A stretch of 64,000 nucleotides of DNA from Caulobacter ginsengisoli (GCF_030814835.1 NZ_JAUSVS010000001.1:315001-379000); one strand, 5' to 3'. Positions 52,828 through 62,215 are shown, counted from the stretch's first letter. Translations and numbers: made by a program. Notes: generated by a model not told the origin, from the letters alone.

Positions 52828-52991
52828 GTGAGCCCCTGAAGGTGAAATGCCCGATCTGCGGCAAGCCGGCCGTGCAGGAATTCCGGCCGTTCTGCTCGAA
52901 GCGGTGCGCGGACGTGGACCTGCACCGGTGGCTGGGCGGGAGCTATGTGATTCCCGGCATGGAAGGGGAGGCGGAGGGGGAGGAGGAGTGA
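52824..52991 (+). CDS. yacG: DNA gyrase inhibitor YacG
   Basis: A 55-residue zinc protein starting at GTG 52824 inside the stop of the RNase E/G gene. Cysteines 9, 12, 24 and 28 form the C-x2-C-x11-C-x3-C site (KCPICGKPA and RPFCSKRCADVDLHRWL). YacG binds GyrB and blocks DNA binding. The C-terminus is a short acidic tail. Its place at the end of this cluster, before tRNA-Phe, is the usual alphaproteobacterial order. Confidence 0.92.
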   Translation: MSEPLKVKCPICGKPAVQEFRPFCSKRCADVDLHRWLGGSYVIPGMEGEAEGEEE

Positions 52992-53093
52992 AAACTCCTT
53001 CCCCGGGGAAGGGCTTGATTGAGGCGCTGGACTTGCCCTTCGCCCTCCCTTATAGACGCGGCTCCCGCGAGCGCGGGGTTTGCGAAGCGCTTC

Positions 53094-53169
53094 GCCTGGG
53101 TAGCTCAGTTGGTAGAGCAGCGGATTGAAAATCCGCGTGTCGGTGGTTCGAATCCGCCCCCAGGCACCA
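53094..53169 (+). tRNA. tRNA-Phe (GAA)
   Basis: A 76-nt cloverleaf: acceptor GCCTGGG/CCCAGGC, D arm GCTC...GAGC, anticodon loop TTGAAAA (GAA) in stem CGGAT/ATCCG, T loop TTCGAAT and encoded CCA. Confidence 0.97.
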
Positions 53170-53697
53170 CTTCGGCGCCGCTCCTTTCAAGTCACCCCAG
53201 GTCGTCTCAGGCGCAGGCCGCCGCTTGAATCATGACCATCCGGCGCCTATTTCGAAAAGACCCCTGTTCGGCCAGGTATTGTGCACCGCACCATTCACTT
53301 TCCCCAGGGAAGGGAAAAACCTTCCAGACTTCCGCTAATTCAGATTGTGCACCGCAATATAACTGCTGATTAGCCCCTGTTTTGGGGAAGGCAGTTCGCA
53401 GCAACACCCCTTGACGATGCGAAAAGGGGTTGCCAAAGGACGCCAACCGCAAGTCTAACTTAGCGGATGGATTCAGCCTTCCTTAGGAGGGCTGAGTTCA
53501 ATTGCGCCTTCAAATCGCCACCCGAGAGCCCGTTAAGGTTTTTTAGTGGCGCGTTGGGTCCCGGCGCAGCGAAAGCGGTTCTGGTGCGTTAGCCCGAAGC
53601 TCGGGCTTGCTCGCCGGGTTATTAACTGGGTGGAGACGCTCTCGCGCGACGACCCTTTCGGTCCATAAGTGCTAGACCAAGCAGGAACTGGCGACAG
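53170..53697. other. 528-bp non-coding stretch upstream of exbB
   Basis: No gene is supported here. It is less GC-rich than its surroundings and holds a 13-bp direct repeat ATTGTGCACCGCA (53278-53290 and 53344-53356), a TTCCCCAGGGAAGG hairpin near 53300 and AGCCTTCC...GGAGGGCT near 53476. The last 100 bases contain GCCCGAAGCTCGGGC (53591-53605), a 6-base-arm hairpin. The stretch is probably the regulatory leader of the TonB operon. Confidence 0.55.
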
Positions 53698-54603
53698 ATG
53701 CTCGACAAACAACGAATTCCCTTCATTGCTATGCTCGGCGCGATGGCGCTGATGACTAGCGCGCCTGCGTTCGCGCAGACCCCTCCCGCCGCCGACGCCG
53801 CCGCTCCGGCCGCTGCTGGCGCTCCCGCTGCCGACGCCGCTCCCGCGGCGCCGGCCGCCGACGCTCCCGCTGCTCCCGCCGCCGACAAGGCGCCGGTCCA
53901 GCTCGACAACAAGGGCGGCAAGCTGAACCCCTGGACCATGTTCCTCGACGCCAAGGTCGTCGTGAAGGTGGTCATGGTGGGCCTGGTGCTGGCCTCGGTT
54001 TTCTCCTGGACCCTGCTGATCACCAAGATGCTCGAGTTCGGCGCGCTGAACCGCAAATCGAATGACTTCGTGGAAGCTTTCCGCGGGGCCAAGTCGATCG
54101 GCGACATGGGCCGTATCGCCATGAGCGACGAGTTCGAAGGCAACCCGCTGGCCGACATGGCCGGGGCGGCTGCCCAGGAAGTCGAGATGTCCAAGCAGGC
54201 CGGTCTGGCCGTCAGCGGCGCTCACCGCGAATCGACCATCTCCCGGGCCCAGACGGCCGTGTCGGCGGTGCAGTCCTCGCTGTCCAAGCGCCTCTCGAGC
54301 GGCATGCAGTTCCTGGCCTCGGTCGGCTCCAACGGCCCGTTCATCGGTCTGTTCGGCACCGTCTACGGCATCATGGACTCGTTCATCGGCATCGCGAACA
54401 CCAACACGACCAACCTGGCCGTCGTCGCTCCCGGCATCGCCGAAGCGCTGCTGGCCACCGGTCTGGGCCTGTTCGCCGCCATCCCCGCCGTGGTGTTCTA
54501 TAACTACTTCCAGACCCGCATCTCCGCCTATGGCACGCGGTCGGACGGCTTCACGGCTGAACTGATGAACGCCATTTCGCGGCAGCTCGACAAGGGGCAG
54601 TAA
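53698..54603 (+). CDS. exbB: ExbB/TolQ-type proton channel protein
   Basis: A 301-residue protein with a signal peptide (MLDKQRIPFIAMLGAMALMT, cleavage at AFA-Q near residue 26). An Ala/Pro-rich periplasmic part follows (27-70), then three membrane segments (VVVKVVMVGLVLASVFSWTL; LFGTVYGIMDSF; LLATGLGLFAAIPAVVFYNY). NGPFIGLFGTVYGIM is the MotA/TolQ/ExbB signature. With ExbD it powers TonB through the proton gradient. It is the first gene of an exbB-exbD-tonB operon. Confidence 0.95.
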   Translation: MLDKQRIPFIAMLGAMALMTSAPAFAQTPPAADAAAPAAAGAPAADAAPAAPAADAPAAPAADKAPVQLDNKGGKLNPWTMFLDAKVVVKVVMVGLVLASVFSWTLLITKMLEFGALNRKSNDFVEAFRGAKSIGDMGRIAMSDEFEGNPLADMAGAAAQEVEMSKQAGLAVSGAHRESTISRAQTAVSAVQSSLSKRLSSGMQFLASVGSNGPFIGLFGTVYGIMDSFIGIANTNTTNLAVVAPGIAEALLATGLGLFAAIPAVVFYNYFQTRISAYGTRSDGFTAELMNAISRQLDKGQ

Positions 54604-54608
54604 CAAAC

Positions 54609-55061
54609 ATGGCCGCCAAAATCGCAGGGCCCGGCGGCGAAAGCAGATACCAGGTCGAACAGAACGCCGACATCAACGTTACGCCCTTCGTGGACGTCAT
54701 GCTGGTGCTTCTGATCATCTTCATGGTGGCTGCGCCGTTGGCTACGGTTTCGGTCGAGCTGAAGCTGCCCGATGCGGTGGCCAAACCTCACCCGAACCCG
54801 CCCAAGCCGGTCTACATCTCTATTCAGGCCGGCGGGTCGTACTATGTCGGTGACAGGCCAACGACGCTTGCCGACATCGGCGACGATGTCAAAGCCGCCA
54901 CCGGCACCCGTGACCCGTCCAAGGAGCGGATCTTCATCCGCGCCGACAAACAGGTTCGCTACGGGGACTTCATGAAGGTGATGAACGCGTTGCAGGATGC
55001 CAACTTCTACAGCGTGGCCCTGGTCGGGACCGATACCTCGGGTCCGGGAAAGGGTAAGTGA
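54609..55061 (+). CDS. exbD: biopolymer transport protein ExbD
   Basis: A 150-residue protein. INVTPFVDVMLVLLIIFMVA is the N-terminal membrane span with the key Asp (D in FVDVML) that carries protons. The periplasmic part ends FYSVALVGTDTSGPG. It lies 5 bases after exbB and 3 bases before tonB. Confidence 0.95.
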   Translation: MAAKIAGPGGESRYQVEQNADINVTPFVDVMLVLLIIFMVAAPLATVSVELKLPDAVAKPHPNPPKPVYISIQAGGSYYVGDRPTTLADIGDDVKAATGTRDPSKERIFIRADKQVRYGDFMKVMNALQDANFYSVALVGTDTSGPGKGK

Positions 55062-55064
55062 CGC

Positions 55065-55790
55065 ATGGCTGACGCTATCCAAGACGGCGCTCGTCCGCAT
55101 CACAACCCCTTCGACGGGCCGCAGCAAAAGGGCCTTGGCCGAGGCTTCATCCTCGCGCTGGTGGTGATCGTTCTGTTGCACGTAGGCCTTGTGGCCTATC
55201 TGGCGACGACGAAGTTCATCATGACGGAGAAGAACTACGCCGACGAGAAGCTTGACGTGAAAACGATCAAGCCGCCGCCGCCGCCGCCTCCTCCGCCGCC
55301 GCCCCCCCCGCCGACCTCGGCGCCGCCGCCGCCGCCGGCGGTGATTCAGCCCAGGCCGCCAGTGGCGGTGCCGCCGGACCTGCCCCAGCCGCCGCCGATC
55401 CGCGTCGACCCGGTGCCGGAGCCTCGGCCCCAGCCGCCGGTCGCGCCGGTAGCCGCCCCGCCGCCCCCGCCTGAAAAGCCGCGGGCGTCGGTGATCACCA
55501 ACCCCGACTGGGCTCGCCGCCCGAACGGGGACGACGTGGCCAAATACTACCCGGAGCGGGCTCAGCGCCTCAACCAGGGTGGCAAGGCGGTCCTGTCGTG
55601 CTCGGTGACCGCCAAGGGCACGCTGGAAAACTGCTCGGTGGTGTCGGAAACGCCCGCCGACGCGGAATTCGGCAGCGCGGCCCTGCGTATGGCCAAGCTG
55701 TTCCGGATGAAGCCGAAGACCCTCGACGGCTCGCCCGTCGAAGGCGGCACGGTCCGGGTGCCGATCGTGTTCCAGCCGCCGAGCGACTAG
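55065..55790 (+). CDS. tonB: TonB energy transducer
   Basis: A 241-residue TonB. It has an N-terminal membrane segment (GFILALVVIVLLHVGLVAYL, about 28-47) with the ExbB/D-contact H. A long Pro-rich linker follows (a run of twelve prolines from about residue 71, then many PP pairs to about 150). The C-terminal TonB domain is YYPERAQRLNQGGKAVLSCS through FRMKPKTLDG. It couples the inner-membrane motor to TonB-dependent outer-membrane receptors for iron and large nutrients. Confidence 0.94.
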   Translation: MADAIQDGARPHHNPFDGPQQKGLGRGFILALVVIVLLHVGLVAYLATTKFIMTEKNYADEKLDVKTIKPPPPPPPPPPPPPPTSAPPPPPAVIQPRPPVAVPPDLPQPPPIRVDPVPEPRPQPPVAPVAAPPPPPEKPRASVITNPDWARRPNGDDVAKYYPERAQRLNQGGKAVLSCSVTAKGTLENCSVVSETPADAEFGSAALRMAKLFRMKPKTLDGSPVEGGTVRVPIVFQPPSD

Positions 55791-55817
55791 CTCGAGGCCA
55801 GGAGCCGAAGAAACCGA

Positions 55818-55848
55818 ACGCCCCGGAGGGAAACCTCCGGGGCGTTTT
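55818..55848 (+). terminator. terminator of the TonB operon
   Basis: A perfect stem ACGCCCCGGAGG with CCTCCGGGGCGT around a GAAA loop, followed by TTTT, 28 bases after the tonB stop. The same hairpin read the other way also serves the convergent hydrolase gene. Confidence 0.88.
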
Positions 55849-55891
55849 GGTGTTCAGGCGCGCGCCGATCACATCCTGGCCCGGGTTCTCC

Positions 55892-56779
55892 CTAGCCGAC
55901 CAGCCCCTTGTCCCGCAGCCACCCCTCCAGGGCCGTGTTCACCGCCTCCGGAGCCTCCTGCTGGACCCAGTGCGAAACGCCCGGGAAGCGCCGCAGCGTG
56001 AAGTCGGTGACCAGACCCTCGTAGCCCTCGGTCAATTCCAGCCCCAGCGCGGCGTCCTCCTCGCCCCAGAGCATCAGGGTGGGGGTCTCGATGACAGCGG
56101 CCTTGCCCGGGCCCCAGCGGGCCATCGTGGCGACATTGGCGCGGTAGTAGTTGATCATGGCGGTCATCGCCCCGGGGATCAGGGCGTTGCGCCGATAGTG
56201 GTCGGTGACTTCCGGCGGGAAGCGGCTCTTGTCGACGGCCATGCCGGTGAAGGCCCTGGCGACCGCCTCGGCGTTGCGGGCGGTCATGGCGGCCTCGGGG
56301 ATGCCGGGCAGCTGGAAGAAGGCGATATACCAGGACTTCTTCCACTGGGCCGCGTTGCCCCGCATGGCCGCCAGGAAGACGCTGGGATGAGGGACGTTCA
56401 TGATGACCAGGCCGTCCAGGGGCCGCGCCTTCTCGATGGCGAAGCCCCAGGCGATAGCCGCCCCCCAGTCATGGGCGACCAGCAGCCGGCGTTTGGCCCC
56501 CAGCGCATCGAACAGCCCAGCTGCGTCGGCGATCAGGTGCTCGATGCGATAGGCGGCCTTGTCGCGCGGGCGGCTCGACTGCCCATAGCCCCGCAGATCC
56601 GGCGCCACGGCCCGCCAGCCCAGCGATGCCAGCAGCGGCAGCTGATAGCGCCAGCTGTAGCGGCTCTCGGGGAAGCCGTGCAGGAACAGGGCGACGTCAT
56701 CGCCCCCGCCGCACTCGTCGACCATGAAGCTTTGGCCATTGGCCTGGACGAGACGGCTGGTGATGGCTGGGTCGCTCAT
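55892..56779 (-). CDS. epoxide-hydrolase-like alpha/beta hydrolase
   Basis: A 295-residue protein. LFLHGFPESRYSWRYQLPLL is the classic HGxP motif of epoxide hydrolases and haloalkane dehalogenases, and the nucleophile is the Asp in LVAHDWGAAIAW. The C-terminal His is in FPGVSHWVQQEAPE. I start at MSDPAI (56779). Substrate unknown. It is convergent with the TonB operon. Confidence 0.9.
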   Translation of the reverse strand: MSDPAITSRLVQANGQSFMVDECGGGDDVALFLHGFPESRYSWRYQLPLLASLGWRAVAPDLRGYGQSSRPRDKAAYRIEHLIADAAGLFDALGAKRRLLVAHDWGAAIAWGFAIEKARPLDGLVIMNVPHPSVFLAAMRGNAAQWKKSWYIAFFQLPGIPEAAMTARNAEAVARAFTGMAVDKSRFPPEVTDHYRRNALIPGAMTAMINYYRANVATMARWGPGKAAVIETPTLMLWGEEDAALGLELTEGYEGLVTDFTLRRFPGVSHWVQQEAPEAVNTALEGWLRDKGLVG

Positions 56780-56876
56780 GGGGCGAAGGGTGAGACCCTG
56801 ACGCAGCGGCACGCAAGCTGTTGATGACTTGATCCAAAAGCCGGGGCAGACTAAACCCTGCCCCTCGCAGCGATGC

Positions 56877-56953
56877 GCCGCCTTAGCTCAGTTGGTTAGA
56901 GCGCCAGATTGTGGCTCTGGAGGTCCTCAGTTCGAACCTGAGAGGTGGTACCA
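56877..56953 (+). tRNA. tRNA-His (GTG), lacking G-1
   Basis: A 77-nt cloverleaf: acceptor GCCGCCT/AGGTGGT (two G-U pairs), D arm GCTC...GAGC, anticodon loop TTGTGGC (GTG) in stem CCAGA/TCTGG, T arm CTCAG-TTCGAAC-CTGAG, discriminator A73, CCA encoded. Position -1 is C and cannot pair with A73. This loss of the otherwise universal G-1/C73 pair is known from one alphaproteobacterial clade. Confidence 0.95.
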
Positions 56954-56965
56954 TCGCCAAGCCCG

Positions 56966-56992
56966 AACGCCCGCCGCAAGGCGGGCGTTTTG
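56966..56992 (+). terminator. terminator after tRNA-His
   Basis: A perfect stem AACGCCCGCC with GGCGGGCGTT around a GCAA loop, then TT. It follows the tRNA by 12 bases. Confidence 0.85.
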
Positions 56993-57110
56993 CGTTGGGG
57001 GCCGGCTCCCCGTACGCGCGAAAACCGGCCCAGTTTTTTGCACTGCCGGGCCGCCGCATTTCCTGAAACTAGAAAGGCTGCACCCAGTTTGGGGCGGCGA
57101 GGATTTGCGG

Positions 57111-60100
57111 ATGCCTTTCAACCCTTTCGACCCCTTCGGCGGGGGGCCGACCCAACCGACGTTCAGCCTGGCGGCGATCGACGGAACCAACGGCGCCAAC
57201 ATCACCTTCAGCGGCTCGACCAACGAGGACGCGGGGGTCAGCGTCGCCCTGGCCGGCGACCTCAACGGCGATGGCTATGCCGACTTCATCATCGGCGTTC
57301 CCGGGGCCTATGGCGTGGGCAATACCCGGCCGGGGGCGGCCTATGTGGTGTTCGGCTCGGCCAGCGGGCTGCCGGCCAACCTCAACCTGGCCAGCCTGGA
57401 CGGGACCAATGGCTTCCGCATCGACGGCCAGACCGTCATCGCCAGCACCGACTACCTGGGCTTCTCGGTCGCTTCGGCGGGGGACCTGAACCATGACGGC
57501 TATGACGACCTGATCGTCGGCGCGCCGTTCGCCGACGCCACGGTCTATAACGAGGACATGGGCGCGGGCTATGTGATCTTCGGCCACGCCGGGGCGTTCG
57601 GGGCGGTGCTCAACGTCGCCGACCTGAACGGAACCAACGGTTTCCGGATGGGCGGGATCAACACCACCGACCACCTCGGCTATTCGGTGGCCGGCATCGG
57701 CGACATCAACGGCGACGGCATGGACGACGTGCTGATCAGCGCCCAGGGCCTGGATCCCCAGAGCCGGACCTATGCGGGCGGCGCCTATGTGGTGTTCGGG
57801 ACGGCGGCCGGCTTTGGCGCCAACCTCTCGCTGGCCGGGCTGGACGGGACCAACGGGTTCCGGGTCGACGGGGCGGCGTCGTTCGACTTCGGCGGCTTCC
57901 GCGTCTCCGGGGCCGGCGACTTCAATAACGACGGCTATGACGACTTCCTGTTCGGGGCCCGGCTGACCGACCCGAACGGAATCACCCAGGCGGGGACCGT
58001 CTACCTGGTCTATGGCCATGGCGGCGCCTTCAACCCCAGCTTCGACCTGGCGGGCATCGACGGGACCAACGGCGTGGCCTTCGACGGGGCCAGCTCCCTG
58101 GACCAGCTGGACGTCGTCGCCGCGGCCGGGGACATCAACGGCGACGGGTTTGCCGACATCGTCATCGGCTCGAACAATGTCTATATCGGCGGGGTGCGGA
58201 CGGGGGCGGCCTATGTGGTGTTCGGCTCGGCCAGCGGCCTGCCGGCCCATGTCGATGTCAGCACGCTGGACGGGACCAACGGGTTTCGGCTCAGCGAAGG
58301 CGCGGCTAACAGCCTCCTGGGCGGCGCCGTGGCCTCGGCCGGGGACTTCAACGGCGACGGGTTCGACGACCTGATCCTGGGCGACCCCTACGCCTCCGGC
58401 GGGGGCGTTACGGGCGGAGCGGTGTGGATCGTGTTCGGCAAGGCCGGCGGCTTCAGCGCCGTGCTCGACCTCAGCACGGTGCAGGGGAGCAGCGGCCAGC
58501 GCATCGACGGCAACCATGGGGGCGGCAAGGCCGGCGTCTCGGTGGCGGGCCTGGGCGACATCAACCACGACGGCTTCGACGATGTGCTGATCGGCCGGCG
58601 AGGCGACCCGACCACGGCCACCATTGTCTATGGCCACGCCACGGTGGCGGCCCCGATCACCCAGACCGGCACCAGCGGCGCCGACACCCTGACCGGCGAC
58701 GCCGCCGCCGACAGCCTGTCGGGCGGCGACGGCAATGACACGCTGAACGGCATGGCCGGGGCCGACGCCCTGACCGGCGGAACGGGCGACGATACCTACT
58801 ATGTCGACAATGCCGGCGACACGACGGTGGAAGCCGGCGGCGAGGGCTATGACACCGTGCGCTCGACCATCGCCTGGACGCTGGCGGGCAATGTCGAGGC
58901 GCTGGTCTTGGAGGGCTCGGCCGACATCAACGGGACCGGCAACGCCGACAACAATGTCATTACCGGCAACGGCGGCGCCAACACGCTGGACGGCGGCGAC
59001 GGCGCCGACACCTTGAACGGCGGGGCGGGCATCGACAGCCTGCTGGGGGGCAACGGCGTGGACCTGCTCTATGGCGGCGACGGCGTGGACACCCTCGACG
59101 GCGGGGCCAACGGAGACCTGCTCGACGGCGGGATCGGCGCCGACGCCATGACCGGCGGCAGCGGGGACGACACCTATTATGTCGACGACCTGGGCGACAC
59201 GGCGGTCGAGGCCGGCGGGCAGGGGACCGATGTCGTCCACGCCGCGCTGAGCTGGGTGCTGGGGGCCAATCTCGAGACCCTGATCCTGGATGGCTCGGCC
59301 AATATCGACGGGACCGGCAACACCGGCGCCAACACCCTGATGGGCAACGCCGGGGCCAATACCCTGAACGGGGCCGACGGCGACGACCTTGTCAAGGGTG
59401 GCGACGGCAACGACAGCCTGATCGGCGGCAACGGCAACGACATGCTGGTCGGCGGCAATGGGACCGACGACCTGGACGGGTCGGGCGACAACGACATCCT
59501 CAACGGCGGGGTGGGCGATGACACCCTCTATGGCGGCTCGGGCAATGACCAGCTGGATGGCGGGGCCGACAATGACACGCTGAACGGCGGGATCGGGGCC
59601 GACACACTGACCGGCGGGGCTGGGACCGACATCCTGAACGGCGGCGACGGCAACGACGTGCTGGACGGTGGGACGGGCGCGGACGCCATGGCCGGGGGAT
59701 TGGGCGACGACAGCTTCTATGTCGACGACCTGGGCGACACCGCTACGGAGAACAGCGGCGAGGGGATCGACATCGTTCGCACGATGGTCAGCTTCACCCT
59801 GTCGGCCAATATCGAGAACCTGATCCTGGACGGGGCGGCCGACACCAGCGGGATCGGCAACGGCCTAGCCAACACCATGACCGGAAACGGCGGGGCCAAC
59901 ACCCTGGACGGTCTGGCTGGAGATGACATCCTCAAGGGCCTGGGCGGCAATGATGTCATCATCGGGGGGACCGGCGCCGATATCCTGGTCGGCGGGACGG
60001 GGGCGGACACCTTCGTGGTGCGCCAGGAGTCGGTGATCCAGAGCCATCTGGGCGGGATGCTTGAGGTCGACACCGTCAACGACCTGATCGCCGCCCAGAG

Positions 60101-60323
60101 CGACAAACTGGACCTCTCGGCCATCGACGCCGACAGCACGACGGCGGGCGACCAAGCCTTCACCCTGGTGGGTGCGTTCACCAGTCATGCCGGCGAGATG
60201 ACCCTGGTGTTCGGCGGCGGGATCACGACGCTGCAGCTGGATGTCGATGGCGACGGGGCGGCGGACTATCGGATGAAGATCACCGGGGATGTGCATCTGG
60301 ATAGCGGGGGGTGGTTGCTGTAG
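57111..60323 (+). CDS. large FG-GAP/RTX calcium-binding protein, type I secreted
   Basis: A 1070-residue protein without a classical signal peptide. Residues about 20-510 hold seven FG-GAP (integrin-alpha-like) repeats, each with a calcium loop such as [11 protein letters not shown] or [10 protein letters not shown], giving a likely seven-blade beta-propeller. From about residue 519 there are RTX nonapeptide repeats ([20 protein letters not shown]), interrupted by three YYVD/FYVD-type modules. The hydrophobic strand-rich C-terminus ([19 protein letters not shown]) suits a type I secretion signal. I use the ATG at 57111 (behind GAGG), because longer starts would overlap tRNA-His. No secretion genes lie beside it. 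Confidence 0.9.
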   Translation: MPFNPFDPFGGGPTQPTFSLAAIDGTNGANITFSGSTNEDAGVSVALAGDLNGDGYADFIIGVPGAYGVGNTRPGAAYVVFGSASGLPANLNLASLDGTNGFRIDGQTVIASTDYLGFSVASAGDLNHDGYDDLIVGAPFADATVYNEDMGAGYVIFGHAGAFGAVLNVADLNGTNGFRMGGINTTDHLGYSVAGIGDINGDGMDDVLISAQGLDPQSRTYAGGAYVVFGTAAGFGANLSLAGLDGTNGFRVDGAASFDFGGFRVSGAGDFNNDGYDDFLFGARLTDPNGITQAGTVYLVYGHGGAFNPSFDLAGIDGTNGVAFDGASSLDQLDVVAAAGDINGDGFADIVIGSNNVYIGGVRTGAAYVVFGSASGLPAHVDVSTLDGTNGFRLSEGAANSLLGGAVASAGDFNGDGFDDLILGDPYASGGGVTGGAVWIVFGKAGGFSAVLDLSTVQGSSGQRIDGNHGGGKAGVSVAGLGDINHDGFDDVLIGRRGDPTTATIVYGHATVAAPITQTGTSGADTLTGDAAADSLSGGDGNDTLNGMAGADALTGGTGDDTYYVDNAGDTTVEAGGEGYDTVRSTIAWTLAGNVEALVLEGSADINGTGNADNNVITGNGGANTLDGGDGADTLNGGAGIDSLLGGNGVDLLYGGDGVDTLDGGANGDLLDGGIGADAMTGGSGDDTYYVDDLGDTAVEAGGQGTDVVHAALSWVLGANLETLILDGSANIDGTGNTGANTLMGNAGANTLNGADGDDLVKGGDGNDSLIGGNGNDMLVGGNGTDDLDGSGDNDILNGGVGDDTLYGGSGNDQLDGGADNDTLNGGIGADTLTGGAGTDILNGGDGNDVLDGGTGADAMAGGLGDDSFYVDDLGDTATENSGEGIDIVRTMVSFTLSANIENLILDGAADTSGIGNGLANTMTGNGGANTLDGLAGDDILKGLGGNDVIIGGTGADILVGGTGADTFVVRQESVIQSHLGGMLEVDTVNDLIAAQSDKLDLSAIDADSTTAGDQAFTLVGAFTSHAGEMTLVFGGGITTLQLDVDGDGAADYRMKITGDVHLDSGGWLL

Positions 60324-60525
60324 GCGGCGGGGGAAGTGCCTGGAGCTGCATCTCCGCCGCCGCCCCGAACGCCGCGCTCAGGGTGTTGGCCGCCTCCAGG
60401 CATTGCAGGTCGGCGTCATGGGCCAGGTTGCCGGCGCGTTCGGGGGAATGCGCCTGGCGGGCTGCCTCCACCAGCGAGAGGGCGTGGGTGAGTTGAGCGT
60501 GGGCCTGGGTGAGGAGCTCGCGCAT
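60280..60525 (-). CDS. small hypothetical helical protein
   Basis: An 81-residue protein ([20 protein letters not shown], then [20 protein letters not shown]). It is predicted helical with a Pro-rich C-terminal tail. The gene overlaps the last 44 bases of the RTX gene on the other strand. I start at 60525, where the ATG overlaps the stop of the upstream gene. No family is recognised; the compact layout resembles phage gene organisation. Confidence 0.6.
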   Translation of the reverse strand: MRELLTQAHAQLTHALSLVEAARQAHSPERAGNLAHDADLQCLEAANTLSAAFGAAAEMQLQALPPPPTATTPRYPDAHPR

Positions 60526-60821
60526 CAGGCGGCCTGCTGGCGGTTGGAGGGGCCGGCGATGTGGAAGGCTCGGCCTGACAGGTTTAGCCAGCCTTGTTGG
60601 ACGACGTGGCCCAGGCCGGAGAGGCAAAAGCGCCAGCCGTCGCGGCTGTAGTCGTAGCGGTATTTGGGGCCCTGGTAGTCGGTGCTGTCGGTCCAGAACA
60701 CGCAGCCGTAGTCGGGGTGGGGGCGGCGGTCGCGGGTCAGGCGGTAGCCGGTCTCGTAGGGGGCGGGCTCGGCATGGGTCACCGGCCGGCCAACCGGCTG
60801 GGCCGTGGCGGGGATGGGCAT
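60525..60821 (-). CDS. hypothetical protein of the phage-like cassette
   Basis: A 98-residue protein rich in aromatic residues (HPDYGCVFWTDSTDYQGPKY, RDGWRFCLSGLGHVVQQGWL), probably a small beta domain. No family is recognised. It is upstream of and coupled with the 81-residue gene. The TACGTAATTACGTA palindrome 32 bases upstream would place it under the S24 repressor. Confidence 0.65.
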   Translation of the reverse strand: MPIPATAQPVGRPVTHAEPAPYETGYRLTRDRRPHPDYGCVFWTDSTDYQGPKYRYDYSRDGWRFCLSGLGHVVQQGWLNLSGRAFHIAGPSNRQQAA

Positions 60822-60852
60822 GATGGGTCCTCTCGGGGCGAGAGGAATTATA

Positions 60853-60897
60853 TACGTAATTACGTAGTATTCAAGTGGGAGTTACGGCGTTACGTGA
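60853..60897. promoter_or_regulatory. operators upstream of the phage-like minus-strand genes
   Basis: TACGTAATTACGTA (60853-60866) is a perfect 14-base palindrome, and GTTACGGCGTTACGTGA (60881-60897) holds two further ACG half-sites. Both resemble the palindromes on the other side of the S24 gene (61552, 61591). Confidence 0.65.
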
Positions 60898-60912
60898 TTT
60901 TTCCTCGCGCGC

Positions 60913-61530
60913 TCAAACCTCCGCGATCACCAGCCGCACCCGGCCGATCACGCTCCAGTCCTCGTCGGACTTGGGAAAGATGGTTTCGAACTCTTCGGTG
61001 GATTCCGGCTCGAGCCTTGTCGGGTCGGCGCCGCCGTAGCGTTTGAAGGTGGTCTGGCCGCGGTGGTTGAAAATGTAGCGGCGGCCGCGGATCGGCTCGC
61101 GGTCGGCGCGGTTGACGATGATCAGGGCGCCGTCCTGGGCGATGCGGTTCATCGAGACGCCCCGCACCCGGGTGCCGAAATAGTCGCCAGGCTCCAGGCC
61201 GCTGATCTCGATGGTCTCGCTCTCCAGTTCGATCGGCTCGTCGGGATCCGACAGCTTGCCGGCCGCCACCCAGGAGATCACCGGAATGGCCCGCGAGGAG
61301 GCGTCCGCGCCGCCGAAGATCACCGCGGCGCTGGAACCGTAGGCGGCGGTGATCTTCTCCTCGGTCTCGCCTTTGAGGCTCTGGGTCGAGCCCTGCACGA
61401 ACGAGGCGAGGGTGGTGTAGGTGACGCCGGACCGGGCCGACACCTGGGCGGTGTTGGTTCCTTGTTCGGCCATCCAGGCCTTGAAGGCCCGGGCGCGCTG
61501 GCTTGGTTGCTTGCTTCCCATGGCTCTCAC
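60913..61530 (-). CDS. S24 (LexA/CI-type) phage-like repressor
   Basis: A 205-residue protein. Residues about 10-65 form an XRE-type HTH (AEQGTNTAQVSARSGVTYTT). The C-terminal S24 peptidase has the self-cleavage Ala-Gly near SWVAAGKL (90-91), the nucleophile S126 in RGVSMNRIAQDG and the general base K163 in TTFKRYGG. Such repressors are inactivated by RecA-stimulated self-cleavage after DNA damage. It diverges from a GcrA-family gene, with matching palindromes on both sides. An ATG 3 codons in is an alternative start. Confidence 0.9.
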   Translation of the reverse strand: MRAMGSKQPSQRARAFKAWMAEQGTNTAQVSARSGVTYTTLASFVQGSTQSLKGETEEKITAAYGSSAAVIFGGADASSRAIPVISWVAAGKLSDPDEPIELESETIEISGLEPGDYFGTRVRGVSMNRIAQDGALIIVNRADREPIRGRRYIFNHRGQTTFKRYGGADPTRLEPESTEEFETIFPKSDEDWSVIGRVRLVIAEV

Positions 61531-61551
61531 AATGCCGCAATCTACGGCAAT

Positions 61552-61604
61552 CCGTAATTACGGTGTTTCGTATTTCCGCTTGCAAATAGATACGTAATTC
61601 CGTA
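61552..61604. promoter_or_regulatory. operators in the S24-GcrA divergent promoter
   Basis: CCGTAATTACGG (61552-61563) is a perfect palindrome, and TACGTAATTCCGTA (61591-61604) is the same site as 60853 with one change. They span both promoters, so the S24 repressor probably controls its own gene and the GcrA-like gene. Confidence 0.65.
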
Positions 61605-61648
61605 ATCCTTGAGTCCTGCCCAGGCCGGGCGGCATCAGGGAAATCGCC

Positions 61649-62215
61649 ATGAGTGAGTGGTCGCAGGAGCGCGTGGAGGCGCTGAAACGGGGCTTTGCGG
61701 CGGGGCTCAGCTTCGCCCGGATCGCCCGGGAAATCGGCGGTGGGGTGACCCGCAACGCCTGTATCGGCAAGGCCACGCGCATGGGCCTGGAGCGCAGCCG
61801 CGACAAGGCGGCCTTCCACCAACTGGCCAGCAAGGTCGGCACGGCCAATCACAAGGCGGTGGAGGCGGGCAGGGAACGGCTGAAGGCCCCGCCGGTAGCG
61901 CGGGCCACGGCCCAGAACAATGGCTTCAACTTCCGCGGGGCGCATGTGCAACCGGCTGGGTTGCGGGCGCTGGCGGCGTTCGACGAGCGGGCTTTTGAAG
62001 GCCTGCAGGGCGGGGTGGCTATGGCGGAGGTCGAACGCCATCACTGCCGCTGGCCGTTCGGCGATCCCGAGCGGCGGGACTTCCGCTTCTGCGGGGCCCG
62101 CAAGGCGCGGGGCTCGTACTGCTCGGCCCATGCGGCCATCGCCTTCCCGGTTCCGCCCGAACAGATCCTGGCCGAGGCCCAGGCGTTGGAGCGGCTGTTC
62201 GGGAGGGTGTCATGA
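61649..62215 (+). CDS. GcrA-family cell cycle regulator paralogue
   Basis: A 188-residue protein. WSQERVEALKRGFAAGLSFA with RIAREIGGGVTRNACIGKAT is the GcrA N-terminal HTH that reads GANTC sites, and HCRWPFGDPERRDFRFCGAR with GSYCSAHA is the C-terminal Cys/His motif that meets sigma-70. GcrA activates promoters methylated by CcrM. Chromosomal gcrA is usually elsewhere, and the S24 neighbour suggests a phage-borne copy. It overlaps the next gene by 4 bases. Confidence 0.92.
   Translation: MSEWSQERVEALKRGFAAGLSFARIAREIGGGVTRNACIGKATRMGLERSRDKAAFHQLASKVGTANHKAVEAGRERLKAPPVARATAQNNGFNFRGAHVQPAGLRALAAFDERAFEGLQGGVAMAEVERHHCRWPFGDPERRDFRFCGARKARGSYCSAHAAIAFPVPPEQILAEAQALERLFGRVS

Noticed and set aside
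53570..53697. N-terminal extension of ExbB upstream of 53698
   Set aside because: The upstream sequence has no in-frame start with a ribosome-binding site, and the signal peptide begins at the chosen ATG.
55270..55480. CCG-rich repeat tract as a tandem repeat element
   Set aside because: It is the Pro-rich linker of TonB, explained by coding.
56829..57110. Longer start for the FG-GAP/RTX protein
   Set aside because: It would read through tRNA-His and its terminator. The ATG at 57111 has a ribosome-binding site.
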